Assembly: GCF_004799645.1 (NCBI RefSeq)
Contig: NZ_CP031305.1
Span: 2,294,001-2,358,000 of the forward strand
Source of the DNA: Natronorubrum bangense
GTDB taxonomy: Archaea > Halobacteriota > Halobacteria > Halobacteriales > Natrialbaceae
Direction of reading: 5' to 3'
DNA: 64,000 nucleotides
Shown: piece by piece, positions 26,970 to 38,120 of the stretch
How positions within the stretch are numbered: the first letter of the stretch is position 1
Layout: each line of letters starts with the position of its first letter
Notes under the pieces: generated by a model
Seen by the model: the letters and a program-made list of their open reading frames with translations, nothing else
What the model was told of the DNA's origin: nothing
Database searches by the model: none
Made by a program: the position numbers and the translations under genes

Positions 26970-27301
26970 TAATCATACAAGCTTCGCCCCGTGAATAAGC
27001 GTTTTGGACGTCTGACACGCGTCTGCTGTCCGCAGAACGGCTTCGAAACGGTGTGGTTGGGTGGGGTCGGTTCGGCCACTGCTCTCGCCCACATGTCACG
27101 ACATCAGTTCTCTCGTGGGTGTGTCCGTCGCTCGAGACATGGCCAGTGGCGTCTTCTCGTTCGACGGCTGTCAGTCGCGTAACTGCTCGGAAAAGTATGC
27201 GCGGGAACGGATTCGAACCGGATGAAACCTCGCTCCGCTCGGTTTCCAGGGTTCGACTCCTCATCGCGATGCTTCTCCTCGCGGAATTGCTCGGAGAAGC
27301 A
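26970..27301. other. Intergenic region holding a partial tRNA-Leu duplicate
   Basis: No protein gene with convincing codon use. From 27181 a copy of the 3' part of the neighbouring tRNA-Leu, including its 3' flank, is visible. The stretch 27225-27247 forms a short hairpin (GAAACC against GGTTTC). The remainder, 26970-27180, shows nothing I can name. Confidence 0.5.
27181..27221 (-). repeat. Degenerate copy of the tRNA-Leu 3' end
   Basis: 41 bases match 27285-27325 with 4 differences. The match covers the T-arm and acceptor 3' strand of tRNA-Leu plus ~17 bases of its downstream flank. The remaining tRNA parts are missing. Direct repeats of a tRNA 3' end are the usual trace of site-specific integration, but local duplication also explains it. 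Confidence 0.65.
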
Positions 27302-27386
27302 TGCGCGGGACCGGATTCGAACCGGCGGATCCCTATGGAACAGCGTCCTAAGCGCTGCGCCGTTGGCCTGGCTTGGCTACCCGCGC
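27302..27386 (-). tRNA. tRNA-Leu (anticodon UAG)
   Basis: 85 bases including the discriminator. Acceptor GCGCGGG pairs with CCCGCGC; discriminator A; no encoded CCA. Anticodon stem CAGCG/CGCUG with loop CUUAGGA gives UAG, reading CUA. A long variable arm is present, as in class II tRNAs. The T arm carries UUCGAAU. Confidence 0.95.
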
Positions 27387-27432
27387 TCATCTCCTGATTT
27401 TCACGAATCGAGTAAGTACCTGTCGGTCCGCG

Positions 27433-27606
27433 TCAGCGCTGCTTCACTGGTTCCTCAGGAGACCAGTCAGGGGGCACAATAAACGTAACGTGCTCAGACG
27501 CGCGAAGCTGGTGGAGTTCCGCTGCGTGTTCGGCCAGCGAGCGATCCCGGTACGGCATCTCGAGGCCGCAGCCGGTACAGACGAGTTTGCAAGTGGGCTC
27601 TTTCAT
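27433..27606 (-). CDS. Small C2H2-like zinc-finger protein
   Basis: 57 residues starting MKEPTCKLVCTGCGLEMPYR. Cys10-x2-Cys13, then His27-x4-His32 give a single C2H2-like finger (C-x2-C-x13-H-x4-H). The tail TFIVPPDWSPEEP is acidic and proline-rich. Short proteins of this type are common in haloarchaea and may be regulators. Strong codon bias supports it being real. It lies upstream of tRNA-Leu on the same strand. Confidence 0.65.
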   Translation of the reverse strand: MKEPTCKLVCTGCGLEMPYRDRSLAEHAAELHQLRASEHVTFIVPPDWSPEEPVKQR

Positions 27607-27866
27607 GGACAGACGCAGCCGTAAACCGAAACGGGTGACGGGCGTCGGTTCGACTGTTGGTGGCTCTCTGCTTTAGTAGTCGTATCCTAGTGGAACTGAC
27701 AGTGAACGGCCAATTTTGCGACTCGTTCGTATCGATACGTTGCCCCGCCGTAGTACCGTATTGGACAACGCGGTCGTCGAAACTAGCAGCGCCATATCTA
27801 TTAACTGATATCAATAGAAGACGGTCAACCCCGTACTTTATTCGCACGGAGACGATAGTCCGGTGT

Positions 27867-28175
27867 ATGCACAGCGCTCGAGATCGTATCGAGTATGAAC
27901 AGTGGCTCGAGGAACTCGAGACCATCGCCGAACGGCTCGAGTTGTCGACCGACGCGCGGTCGTGTGCGATGGACCTGTTTCTCGCTGACGTTCCCGAGGA
28001 CGACCGCTCGAAACAGGCGGTCCTCGCCGCGAGTCTGTATGCCGGGTCGCTCGTCGCTGGCGACGGCCGGACTCAGGGGACAGTCGCTGACGCTGCGGAT
28101 GTCTCGCGACTTTCGATTCAGTCACGCTGGAAGGACTTGCTTGAACAAGCCGGACTCGAGCCGCCACGGTGGTAG
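27867..28175 (+). CDS. Mini-TFB: single cyclin-like repeat protein
   Basis: 102 residues starting MHSARDRIEYEQWLEELETI. The block KQAVLAASLYAGSLVAGDGR ... TVADAADVSRLSIQSRWKDLL matches one cyclin repeat of TFB, most closely the second (compare VGLAAAAVYAAALL and ISEVTIRNRYKELL in the TFB at 3441). There is no zinc ribbon or B-reader. It may compete with or modulate TFB at promoters. The frame upstream of 27867 is not protein-like. Confidence 0.78.
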   Translation: MHSARDRIEYEQWLEELETIAERLELSTDARSCAMDLFLADVPEDDRSKQAVLAASLYAGSLVAGDGRTQGTVADAADVSRLSIQSRWKDLLEQAGLEPPRW

Positions 28176-28339
28176 CGGTGACTGTTTCGGTGGGTTTCTC
28201 TACGAAGTGGTATGATGTACCATGGTAACTGCGTGATACGGGGGCGAAATCGGATGTAACAGTCCGGGTTCTGTCTGGTAGACCGAGTAATACGCTGCCG
28301 ACGAAGCGGAATAAAACGTTTGCTGACGGCTCCCAACTG

Positions 28340-28837
28340 TCACCGCGCGTCGTCTGGGTTATCTGCTGTCTCGCTCTCTTTGAGGACGGTTCCGTGCTCA
28401 TCGATTTCACCGCGAACGATTCGAGTGCTCGAGATGATGTCGCCGTCGTCGGCAAGCATATGCGGAACCACGACGACATCGAGTGGATCGTGACCCCGTT
28501 CACGCCTGATCTCGTTGATCCGCTTCCCACCGTTGCGAGTTTCGGGTGAGACGACCAGGTAGTCGAACTGCGGCTCGGTCGCGATACCCGTTGGCTCATC
28601 GAGCCGGCGAATTTCGAACTCGCGGTCCTGTTCGGCGGCGAGTGGCTCGAGTTCCGTCTCGAGCCGCTGCTTTCGTTCGCTGAACGATCTCACGCGCCGT
28701 TCGACGTGCCGTGTCTTCGGTGCGAGATCGTCACTCGTCAGTCCCACGGTCACATCGCCGAGTTCGAACGCCCGTTCGAACAGCCGGCGATGGCCATCGT
28801 GGACGGGGTCGAACGTCCCACCAAGCGCGACGTCCAT
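28340..28837 (-). CDS. coaD: Archaeal phosphopantetheine adenylyltransferase
   Basis: 165 residues. Nucleotidyltransferase motif GGTFDPVHDGHRRL (HxGH-type) at the start and ISSTRI at ~145. It transfers AMP to 4'-phosphopantetheine in CoA synthesis. ATG at 28837 is chosen; an extra 4 codons upstream are possible. The last ~20 residues are acidic and variable. Confidence 0.92.
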   Translation of the reverse strand: MDVALGGTFDPVHDGHRRLFERAFELGDVTVGLTSDDLAPKTRHVERRVRSFSERKQRLETELEPLAAEQDREFEIRRLDEPTGIATEPQFDYLVVSPETRNGGKRINEIRRERGHDPLDVVVVPHMLADDGDIISSTRIVRGEIDEHGTVLKESETADNPDDAR

Positions 28838-28986
28838 ACCCCACCACACTGTCGCGGTGCGTATAAAACGGTCGAATCGGTGAATCGTCTCTTTGGACAG
28901 TCACGTATGCTATGTGGGCTGACTTTCGACATATGACGAAAGTCCCCTTCGCATTGTTTTTAGTAGTCCCCTGCAGTGTCACCGGT

Positions 28987-31242
<2,256 letters not shown>

Positions 31243-31247
31243 TCCGA

Positions 31248-32747
31248 TTACGAAGACGCCCACTCCCGTAGCGCCCCGTCGACGACGACCTCGCGTCCCA
31301 CGTTCGTGAACGAGACGCCGCCGTAGGCGACGCTACAGCCGGGTCCCGAGTAGATGCCGGCATCGCCACAGTCCGCTGCGCGAGCGGTCGTCAGCGTCGC
31401 GTCGACGTTCTTCCGGAACCGGAACGCCTGACTGTCCGCTCCCGTAGCCGTCACGGTACTCAGCTTCAGGTCGTCCATATCGTCGAAGAGGATCGAGTTC
31501 GTGAACTCACCGTCGACGATGGTGTTTGCGATCTCGGCGCCGTCGAACCCGCCCGCATAAATTCCCGATCCGGCGGCCAGCCCTCTATTGTCGGTTCTGA
31601 TCGTGACGTTGCTGATCGTCAGCTCTCGCCGGCCGCTTTTGATTTGACCGAGCGAGATGCCTCTCGCGTTCTCGATACACGAGACGGAGTCGATCGTCAG
31701 ATCGGCAATCTCGTCGCCGGTATCGGCCCTGATCGCCGCGTACAGGCAGCCGGTGATGTAGCCATCGCTGATCGTGATCGACTCGTTTCCGTTCCGGTGT
31801 ATGTGGACGCCGTAGTCAGGGCCGTTCCCCGGATCGATCTCGAAGTTTTTCAGAGTACAGTTCCGCGTCGGGGTCCCGTCACTCCTGGACAGCAGCTCGT
31901 CGGTTCCGTTCCAGACGCTGTTCGATGCAATCTCCGACGTCTGGTTGTCGAACTGGATCGGTGCGTCCGACCCGCCGTCGCCGCCTCGAGTCGCCCAGTA
32001 GCCGTCGATGACGACGTTTTTGGACGATACGACATCGATGTGGTGATAGTAGATGCGGTCGCCATAGACGTTTTCGAGCCGGACGTTCTCGGCGTGGGCG
32101 GGCATGATCCCGTTTGACGCGGGCGAATCGATGCGGACGTTGCAGACCCCCCAGTTCGATGCGCCACCGTATTCGACCGTATCGTAGCCCCTGTTGGACA
32201 GGAGTGCTCGTCCTTCCCCGCCGTCGGGGCGCGTTCCTTCGAAGACCGTCGCGCGACCCGCGCCCAGCAAGATTGTGTCGTCGCCGATCAGCGGCGTCCG
32301 CTCGAGGAGATACCGGCCGGGCGGGAAGTAGACGATCCCGCCGCCGGCCGATTCGACCTCCGCGAAGAGATCGTGGACGTCCTGGCCGACCTCGGTCTCG
32401 CCGTCGCCCTCGATCCCGTGGGCTTCGACGTTCCAGACGGGGGTCTTCGCGGTGCGCGCGTGGACGAGTTGCGCCGCGTCGAAGTGACTCGTTCCTGGGA
32501 CCGGCTGGTCCGAACACCCTTGCCCGCCGAAATAGACCCAGTCCCCGCTCGAGACATCCCAGCGCCAGGTAATCCCCTGATCGGTCGCGTGGTACAGTTC
32601 GTCGTCGTACTCGCCCGATGCCGGCCGGTCGGCGATCGGTCCCCGAACGATCGCGTGCTCGTCGACGGCTTCGACCGTGTCGGTGTGATCCCACGCTTCG
32701 CCGTCCTCGAACGTGCCCAGTCCGAGTCGCGGTGTTCGGTCGCCCAC
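31248..32747 (-). CDS. Right-handed beta-helix (pectate-lyase-like fold) secreted-type protein
   Basis: 499 residues from a GTG. Residues ~110-160 are the superfamily entry segment (DVHDLFAEVESAGGGIVYFP ... GRYLL), then repeated short beta-helix rungs rich in N, G, D and I/V (VRLENVYGDRIYYHHIDV, LTISNVTIRTDN). This is the PF12708-like pectate-lyase fold; polysaccharide lyase activity is not shown. No signal peptide is in this frame, but a Tat lipoprotein signal ORF ends 3 bases upstream, so the two may be one gene split by a frameshift. Confidence 0.75.
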   Translation of the reverse strand: MGDRTPRLGLGTFEDGEAWDHTDTVEAVDEHAIVRGPIADRPASGEYDDELYHATDQGITWRWDVSSGDWVYFGGQGCSDQPVPGTSHFDAAQLVHARTAKTPVWNVEAHGIEGDGETEVGQDVHDLFAEVESAGGGIVYFPPGRYLLERTPLIGDDTILLGAGRATVFEGTRPDGGEGRALLSNRGYDTVEYGGASNWGVCNVRIDSPASNGIMPAHAENVRLENVYGDRIYYHHIDVVSSKNVVIDGYWATRGGDGGSDAPIQFDNQTSEIASNSVWNGTDELLSRSDGTPTRNCTLKNFEIDPGNGPDYGVHIHRNGNESITISDGYITGCLYAAIRADTGDEIADLTIDSVSCIENARGISLGQIKSGRRELTISNVTIRTDNRGLAAGSGIYAGGFDGAEIANTIVDGEFTNSILFDDMDDLKLSTVTATGADSQAFRFRKNVDATLTTARAADCGDAGIYSGPGCSVAYGGVSFTNVGREVVVDGALREWASS

Positions 32748-32749
32748 GC

Positions 32750-32896
32750 TTACTCGCCTCCGGATCCGTATCTACGACCGTAGGCGGTTCCGTAGCCCGA
32801 CGCCGACGCATCGCTTTCCGTGCAGCCTGCCAACAGGAGGGAGGTGCTCGAGACCGCAACGAGAACGTCCCGTCGGCGGAGGTCTGAATCTATCAT
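32750..32896 (-). pseudogene. Tat lipoprotein signal ORF, probably split from the beta-helix gene
   Basis: 48 codons beginning MIDSDLRRRDVLVAVSSTSL with lipobox LAGC (Cys25), then a short G/Y/S-rich stretch (SGYGTAYGRRYGSGG) and a stop. It is a perfect Tat lipoprotein N terminus with almost no mature part. The stop is 2 bases before the GTG of the beta-helix gene in a different frame. A one- or two-base change would join them. It may instead be a real tiny lipoprotein in an operon. Confidence 0.55.
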
Positions 32897-33031
32897 ATTC
32901 ACAGACTGTCATACCGTCGTATAAATATGTTGTCTCGAACGCGGTAGGGAGCACCACCGCCATTGCATTCGTGACGACTGCGAAAACAGTGGATTTTTGC
33001 GAGTCTTACTCGAGGCGCTGTTTAGAACCCC

Positions 33032-34387
33032 ATGCGATTTCCAAACCGAGACGCGGTATCCGAGCGCAGGTCAGACCGATCCGCTGGACTCTCCCGACGG
33101 CGATTGCTCGGTGTGAGCGGCGCGGCCGCGGCGGCCGGACTCGCTGGCTGTGTCGACCTCCCGACAACGCTTGGCGGTCGCGTCGACGAGTCGGCTGCAG
33201 TGTCGCTGTTCCACGGCGGACTGCGCCGTCTCGGCTACTACCCTGACGAGACCGTTCCGGAGTCAGTGACCGTCAACTGGACGTTCCCGATCAACTACGT
33301 CGGCCATACGGCGGCCAAGGCCAGCCCCGTCCCAACCCCCGACGGGGAAACGATCATTTTTGCGGGCGACAACGGCCGGGTCCACGCGTACGCGCCCAGC
33401 GGCGAAAAGCGCTGGTCGACTCTCACCGGTGCGACGGAACTCGGCTTCCACGGCTCGGCGGCTATCGTCGGTGACACCGCCTACATTGGCGGCTACGACG
33501 GCGACCTCTACGCGCTGGCCGTCGACAGCGGCGAAATCGTCTGGCGAACGCGGTCAGACGAGCTAGACGGCGCGCTCGCGATTGGCTCGAGTCCGGCCTA
33601 CCACGACGGAACGCTCTACGTCGTTTCCGAGTACGGCTCGCCCTCTTCGGGCGCGCTCTGGGCGATCGACCCTGACACCGGCGAACCGACCTGGAGCGAC
33701 GACCGCATGTGGGGCCAGCCCCACCCCTCACCCACGATCGATCTCGAGGCGGGCCGGATCCTCGCCGGTTCGAACGACGGCGTCGTCTACTGCTGGGAGT
33801 ACCCCTCGCTCGAGTTCGCCTGGGCGTTTCAGGCCGACGCGGACGGCGAGGAACGCGAGGGGGGCGCGTTTCGTGCAGGTGCCGAAATCAAGGGGACCAC
33901 CGCGGCTTACGACGGCTACGGCTACGTCGGGAGCTGGGACGACAGCTTCTACTGCATCGATCTCGAGGACGGCAGCGAGGAGTGGGCGTTCGAGACGGAT
34001 CGCTCGATCATGTCGAATCCGGCGGTCGATGTCGACGAGGAAATCGTCTACATGGGTAACGACGACGGGTACGTCTTCGCCCTCGAGGTCGCTTCCGGCG
34101 AGGAGCTATGGTCAGCGGATGTCGGCGGGCGCGTTATCGGTGCGCTGACGGTCACCGCAGAGACCGTGCTAGCTGGCTCGTACGACAGCCACCTCTACGC
34201 GCTGGATAAGGCAACTGGCGACCGGCGGTGGCGGGTCGAGAACCGGGGACGGGTTACCAGTGCGCCAGTGCCCGTCGACGGTCGGCTCTACTACGCTGAA
34301 CGCGGCGTCTTTTCGAACTACTACAGCAGCGCGGAGACGAGACTAGTGGAGCCTGGCCACGCCTCCTGTCTGGTTAGCAACGAGTAA
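33032..34387 (+). CDS. PQQ-like beta-propeller lipoprotein
   Basis: 451 residues. Tat signal with SRRRLLG and lipobox LAGC near residue 40, so it is anchored on the outer face of the membrane. Then six to seven propeller blades with the PQQ-repeat pattern (YALAVDSGEIVWRTR, YCIDLEDGSEEWAFET, YALDKATGDRRWRVENRGR). Such proteins act in assembly or as binding platforms; no redox motif is evident. It is divergent from the beta-helix gene across ~135 bases. Confidence 0.88.
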   Translation: MRFPNRDAVSERRSDRSAGLSRRRLLGVSGAAAAAGLAGCVDLPTTLGGRVDESAAVSLFHGGLRRLGYYPDETVPESVTVNWTFPINYVGHTAAKASPVPTPDGETIIFAGDNGRVHAYAPSGEKRWSTLTGATELGFHGSAAIVGDTAYIGGYDGDLYALAVDSGEIVWRTRSDELDGALAIGSSPAYHDGTLYVVSEYGSPSSGALWAIDPDTGEPTWSDDRMWGQPHPSPTIDLEAGRILAGSNDGVVYCWEYPSLEFAWAFQADADGEEREGGAFRAGAEIKGTTAAYDGYGYVGSWDDSFYCIDLEDGSEEWAFETDRSIMSNPAVDVDEEIVYMGNDDGYVFALEVASGEELWSADVGGRVIGALTVTAETVLAGSYDSHLYALDKATGDRRWRVENRGRVTSAPVPVDGRLYYAERGVFSNYYSSAETRLVEPGHASCLVSNE

Positions 34388-34475
34388 CGGGGGCCAGTAC
34401 TGCCGGACAGCACGTCCACTCGCCGGAAAAGCGCATAGCAGTGCATTCAAGTATACGCCAGCAATTTGATCGAGT

Positions 34476-34847
34476 ATGCAAAATCAGGGACGCTCTACGC
34501 GAAAGCGAACCGGTGGCCGACTGAAGAACGTACGCAAACGCCGTAAAGACGAACTCGGTCGCCTGCCGACGGAGACGCAGGTCGGCGAGCCACGATTCCG
34601 CACTGTCGACGTCCGCGGCAACGGAACGAAGACGCGCGCGCTCGCGACGAACGTCGCAAGCGTCAACAAAGGCGACGAGACGGTCTCGGCCGAGATCGAA
34701 GACGTCGTCGAGAACGACGCGAACCCGAACTACGTCCGCCGAAACATCATCACGAAAGGCGCCCTCATCGAGACGACTGAAGGACAGGCACGTGTTACGT
34801 CCCGTCCCGGTCAGACCGGACAGGTCAACGCCGTTCTCCTCGAGTAA
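34476..34847 (+). CDS. rps8e: 30S ribosomal protein S8e
   Basis: 123 residues. Opening MQNQGRSTRKRTGGRLKNVR is the conserved basic S8e N terminus, followed by RDELGRLPTETQVGEPRF-like and GALIETTEGQARVTSRPGQT. It belongs to the small ribosomal subunit. A stand-alone gene, as in other haloarchaea. Confidence 0.96.
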   Translation: MQNQGRSTRKRTGGRLKNVRKRRKDELGRLPTETQVGEPRFRTVDVRGNGTKTRALATNVASVNKGDETVSAEIEDVVENDANPNYVRRNIITKGALIETTEGQARVTSRPGQTGQVNAVLLE

Positions 34848-34968
34848 GACCACAGCTCTCACCTGAGCTCCTGGCGTTTTCAGTCCCGTGAGCAGCTGCT
34901 ATCGGCCGCGTGACTGGTCAGATAATGCCACGTTCTCGCGTTCGAGACGAATCAGAAACCGATAGCTG

Positions 34969-35964
34969 TCAGGGTCGTGGGGCAGCCTTCTGGAGTGCCG
35001 TCTCGGCGATGTTGCCGCCGTAGTCAGCGCTCCGAGAGAGCGAGTCGACGATCAAGCCGAGCGATTGGGCCTGGACGGGTTCTAACTCCCGGAGCATGTC
35101 ATCGATCGTCCGCGTATGGTCGTCGATCTCGAGGACAGCCTCGCGAGCGGCATGTCCAAGTCGATTCGCCTCCTCAGTGTCGTCAGCGACCAGTGCATCC
35201 ATCGATTTCTCGAGGACATCTGAGGCATCCGCGTGAAGACTGACGATCGCATCGGCGACAGCCCCGGGGATCTCGTCGAGTTTGAGGGCGAGATTGCTGA
35301 TCTTGGCGGCGTGGTCGGCAACGCGCTCGAGTTGGCGTGCACTCGAGTGGTAGTCGAAACAGTCCTCCCGTGGTACGCCAAGCTCTTCGGCAGCACGCGG
35401 AGAGCGCAGCGTCGCCCGGAAAATTCGCGAGACGACCAGCCAGAGTCGGTCGACGTCGTCGTCACGTTCGATGACGTCCGTGGCGATGTCGTCGTCGTTT
35501 TCGATGAGTGCCGTGACTGCGTCCTCGAGCATCGATCGTGCGATCAAGCGCATCCGTGAGACGGCGTTGACGATCGACAGCTCCGAAGAGTCGAGCAGAT
35601 CCTGGATAACGACGCTGTCAGTCGTCTCCGAGAGCACTTCGACGCCGACGAGACTCTGTGTTGCACTCCGAATCGCGCTGCGCTGGTCGGTCGTGATACG
35701 GCTTGCCTCGAGGCGGATAATGTCGAAGCCGCTGACGTACATCGTCATCACGGCTCGAGTGAGTCGTTCGCCTGCGAGGTCGGTGATGTCGAGTGTCCCC
35801 TCTTGTCGATCGGACTCTCGCTGTGGTGTCAGTAACAGAGAGTCGTTTTCAGGATAGAACTCGACGACCGTCCCGGCGCTGACGCCGTTGTCGGTTGCCC
35901 AGGGTTTTGGGAGCGAAACAGTATACGTTGAGCCACCCGTTACCTGGACCTTTCGCGTCTCCAT
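34969..35964 (-). CDS. Phosphate regulator with AbrB and PhoU-like domains
   Basis: 331 residues from METRKVQVTGGSTYTVSLPK. The first ~50 residues are a SpoVT/AbrB DNA-binding domain (STYTVSLPKPWATDNGVSAG). Residues ~110-325 form two PhoU-like helical bundles. This fusion is the usual archaeal PhoU-type transcription regulator of phosphate genes. It is divergent from pstS, with both promoters in the 200 bases between them, so it probably controls the operon. A TATA-like element near 35990 supports the leaderless start at 35964. Confidence 0.9.
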   Translation of the reverse strand: METRKVQVTGGSTYTVSLPKPWATDNGVSAGTVVEFYPENDSLLLTPQRESDRQEGTLDITDLAGERLTRAVMTMYVSGFDIIRLEASRITTDQRSAIRSATQSLVGVEVLSETTDSVVIQDLLDSSELSIVNAVSRMRLIARSMLEDAVTALIENDDDIATDVIERDDDVDRLWLVVSRIFRATLRSPRAAEELGVPREDCFDYHSSARQLERVADHAAKISNLALKLDEIPGAVADAIVSLHADASDVLEKSMDALVADDTEEANRLGHAAREAVLEIDDHTRTIDDMLRELEPVQAQSLGLIVDSLSRSADYGGNIAETALQKAAPRP

Positions 35965-36126
35965 ACGATCGCATTCTGGCGTATACTGATAAATCCATCT
36001 GCCTCTATAGACCACCAGAGATGTCGTTGTGAACTCGTGTCTCCGTGGTGATAAGGTGTGCTCCAGAGAGAGCAGCGATCTGTCTGCCAGTGTCACTGGG
36101 TGTCGAACATAGAGATATATAGATAA

Positions 36127-36142
36127 CATAGCAGGGTATTTA
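36127..36142 (+). promoter_or_regulatory. pstS promoter with element shared with pstB
   Basis: CATAGCAGGGTATTTA; the TATA part (GTATTTA) lies about 30 bases before the pstS ATG. The same 16 bases with two changes occur upstream of pstB at 40930. A phosphate-response element is a plausible reading. Confidence 0.55.
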
Positions 36143-36168
36143 GATAGATTCGCCTATAGAGTGCACTG

Positions 36169-37203
36169 ATGGGAAACGAGCCGATATCCGGTTCAGACGG
36201 CGCGGTTTCTCGCCGTCGGTTTCTGCTCGGCACTGCCAGTGCCGGACTGACGGGACTTGCTGGCTGTCTCGTCCGGGGCGAGGACAGCGGGCTCGAGGGG
36301 GAGATTCGGATGGATGGCAGCAACACGGTGTTGCCCCACGGGGCCGTGGTCTCTGAAGAGTTCCAGTGGCGAAACAACCGCGTCATCGTTCCGGTTCGCG
36401 GATCGGGAACGGGCGCGGGGTTCCAGCGCTTCTGTAATGGGGATACCCACGCACAGAACGCGAGTCGCCCGATACTCGAGGACGAACAGACGATCTGTGA
36501 ATCGAACGGGATCGACTATCTCGAACTCGAGACGGCACTCGACGGACTGGCCGTCTTCGCCAACCCGGACAACGACTGGTGTGACTGTCTCACCGTCGAC
36601 GAACTCCAACAGATCTGGGAGTCGGGGTCAGATGTCGAGACGTGGAGTGACGTCCGCGATGAGTGGCCCGACGAGGAGTTCGACCTCTACGGCCGTGATC
36701 CGGCCTCGGGAACGTTCGACTACTTTACCGAGGAGATCAGCGGTGAGATCGGCGATATCAGATCTGACTACTCCGCGAGTGCGGACACGAACGTGATCGT
36801 CCGCGGCGTTCGCGGGAGTCAGTATTCGCTTGGCTTCGGTGGTGCTGGCTACTACTACGAGAACGAGGACGATCTCAAACTCATCGCCGTCGACAACGGC
36901 GACGGCTGTGTCAAACCGGATCGAGAGACGATCGAAAGCGGCGAGTACCAGCCGCTGACGCGACCGTTGTACACCTACTTCCGGATGGATGCATTCGAGC
37001 GCGAGGAGGTTCGTGCGTTCGCTCGCTTCTACTTCGAGGAGATCGACGGTGAGGCGACGGAGGCAGACATTGTCGAATCCGGAGAGACCCTGAGCTGGAC
37101 CGAGTGGGCTGCCCGCCGAGTGGGGTACTACGCGATTCCCGACGAACAAGTCGAGGAAAGCCGGCAGAAACTCGAGGATGCGATCGAAGAGGCGACAGCA
37201 TGA
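36169..37203 (+). CDS. pstS: Phosphate ABC transporter substrate-binding lipoprotein PstS
   Basis: 344 residues. Tat signal [20 protein letters not shown] with a lipobox cysteine at about 27, so it is anchored outside. The phosphate-binding protein fold is shown by [11 protein letters not shown] near the N terminus, [16 protein letters not shown], and [17 protein letters not shown]. It binds periplasmic-side phosphate for PstCAB. The stop overlaps the pstC start (ATGA). Confidence 0.93.
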   Translation: MGNEPISGSDGAVSRRRFLLGTASAGLTGLAGCLVRGEDSGLEGEIRMDGSNTVLPHGAVVSEEFQWRNNRVIVPVRGSGTGAGFQRFCNGDTHAQNASRPILEDEQTICESNGIDYLELETALDGLAVFANPDNDWCDCLTVDELQQIWESGSDVETWSDVRDEWPDEEFDLYGRDPASGTFDYFTEEISGEIGDIRSDYSASADTNVIVRGVRGSQYSLGFGGAGYYYENEDDLKLIAVDNGDGCVKPDRETIESGEYQPLTRPLYTYFRMDAFEREEVRAFARFYFEEIDGEATEADIVESGETLSWTEWAARRVGYYAIPDEQVEESRQKLEDAIEEATA

Positions 37204-38120
37204 GCCAAGCCGATACAACGATTACTGCAGGCGGAAGTAGTATCGACGACCGAAAAAACGATTTTATCAAATACGTCTTCTTCTCCTGTGCGTTCGTCAC
37301 GGTGTTGACGACGCTGGGGATTATCCTCGTGCTCATTCAGGGCTCGATCGAGTTCTTCCAGCACGTCTCGATCGTCGAGTATCTCACTGGAACGAACTGG
37401 TCGCCGGTGATTCGGCCCTACAGCTACGGCGTGTTGCCGCTGGTCTGGGGGACGTTGATCATCACGGTTGGCTCGGCGCTCATCGCGATCCCCGTCGGGA
37501 CGGCCACAGCGATCTATCTCAGTGAGTACGCAGAGCCACGGGTCCGTAAGGTCATCAAGCCAACACTCGAGATCCTTGCGGGTATCCCGACGATCGTTTA
37601 CGGCTTCTTCGCCCTGTCGTTTATTACGCCGGTGATCCAGCTCGTGTTCCCCCAGACGGGGACGTTCAACGCCGCTGCGGGGGCAATCGTCGTCGGGATC
37701 ATGATCATCCCGATGGTCTCGAGTCTGAGCGAAGACGCGATGTCGTCGGTGCCGGACGAGTTGCGGAACGCGGCCTACGGCCTCGGCGCGACGAAGTTCG
37801 AAGTATCGACGAACGTCGTCGTTCCGGCGTCGCTGTCGGGCGTGGTTGCATCCTACATTCTCGCGCTGTCGCGAGCCATCGGGGAGACGATGGCTGTCAC
37901 ACTCGCTGTCGGGATGACTCCCCAGATTACGGCAAACCCGCTCGATTCGATCCAGACGATGACTGCGTACATGGTCCAGATCGGGATCAGTGACGTCTCG
38001 GTCGACTCGATCGGCTACCAGAGCCTGTTCGCTGTCGGCTTGACGCTGTTTATACTGACGCTGGCGATGAACATGATCAGTCTATGGGTTAAATCGCGCT
38101 ACCGGGAGGAGTACCAATGA
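37200..38120 (+). CDS. pstC: Phosphate ABC transporter permease PstC
   Basis: 306 residues from [12 protein letters not shown]. Six helices are expected, with a permease signature [20 protein letters not shown] (EAA loop) at ~190. The N-terminal region [20 protein letters not shown] is typical of PstC. It forms the channel with PstA. Both ends overlap neighbours by four bases (ATGA), so pstS-pstC-pstA are coupled. Confidence 0.95.
   Translation: MSQADTTITAGGSSIDDRKNDFIKYVFFSCAFVTVLTTLGIILVLIQGSIEFFQHVSIVEYLTGTNWSPVIRPYSYGVLPLVWGTLIITVGSALIAIPVGTATAIYLSEYAEPRVRKVIKPTLEILAGIPTIVYGFFALSFITPVIQLVFPQTGTFNAAAGAIVVGIMIIPMVSSLSEDAMSSVPDELRNAAYGLGATKFEVSTNVVVPASLSGVVASYILALSRAIGETMAVTLAVGMTPQITANPLDSIQTMTAYMVQIGISDVSVDSIGYQSLFAVGLTLFILTLAMNMISLWVKSRYREEYQ

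Noticed and set aside
27222..27284. Second tRNA gene beside tRNA-Leu
   Set aside because: Only the T arm and acceptor 3' strand can be formed; no D arm, anticodon arm or 5' acceptor strand exists.
27838..28599. 253-codon minus-strand frame over the mini-TFB
   Set aside because: Basic, S/T/R-rich translation and no start signal; the plus-strand frame matches a TFB repeat.
31879..32859. 326-codon Arg-rich minus-strand frame across the beta-helix gene
   Set aside because: Extreme Arg content is typical of a shifted frame in GC-rich DNA. The beta-helix frame is the real one.
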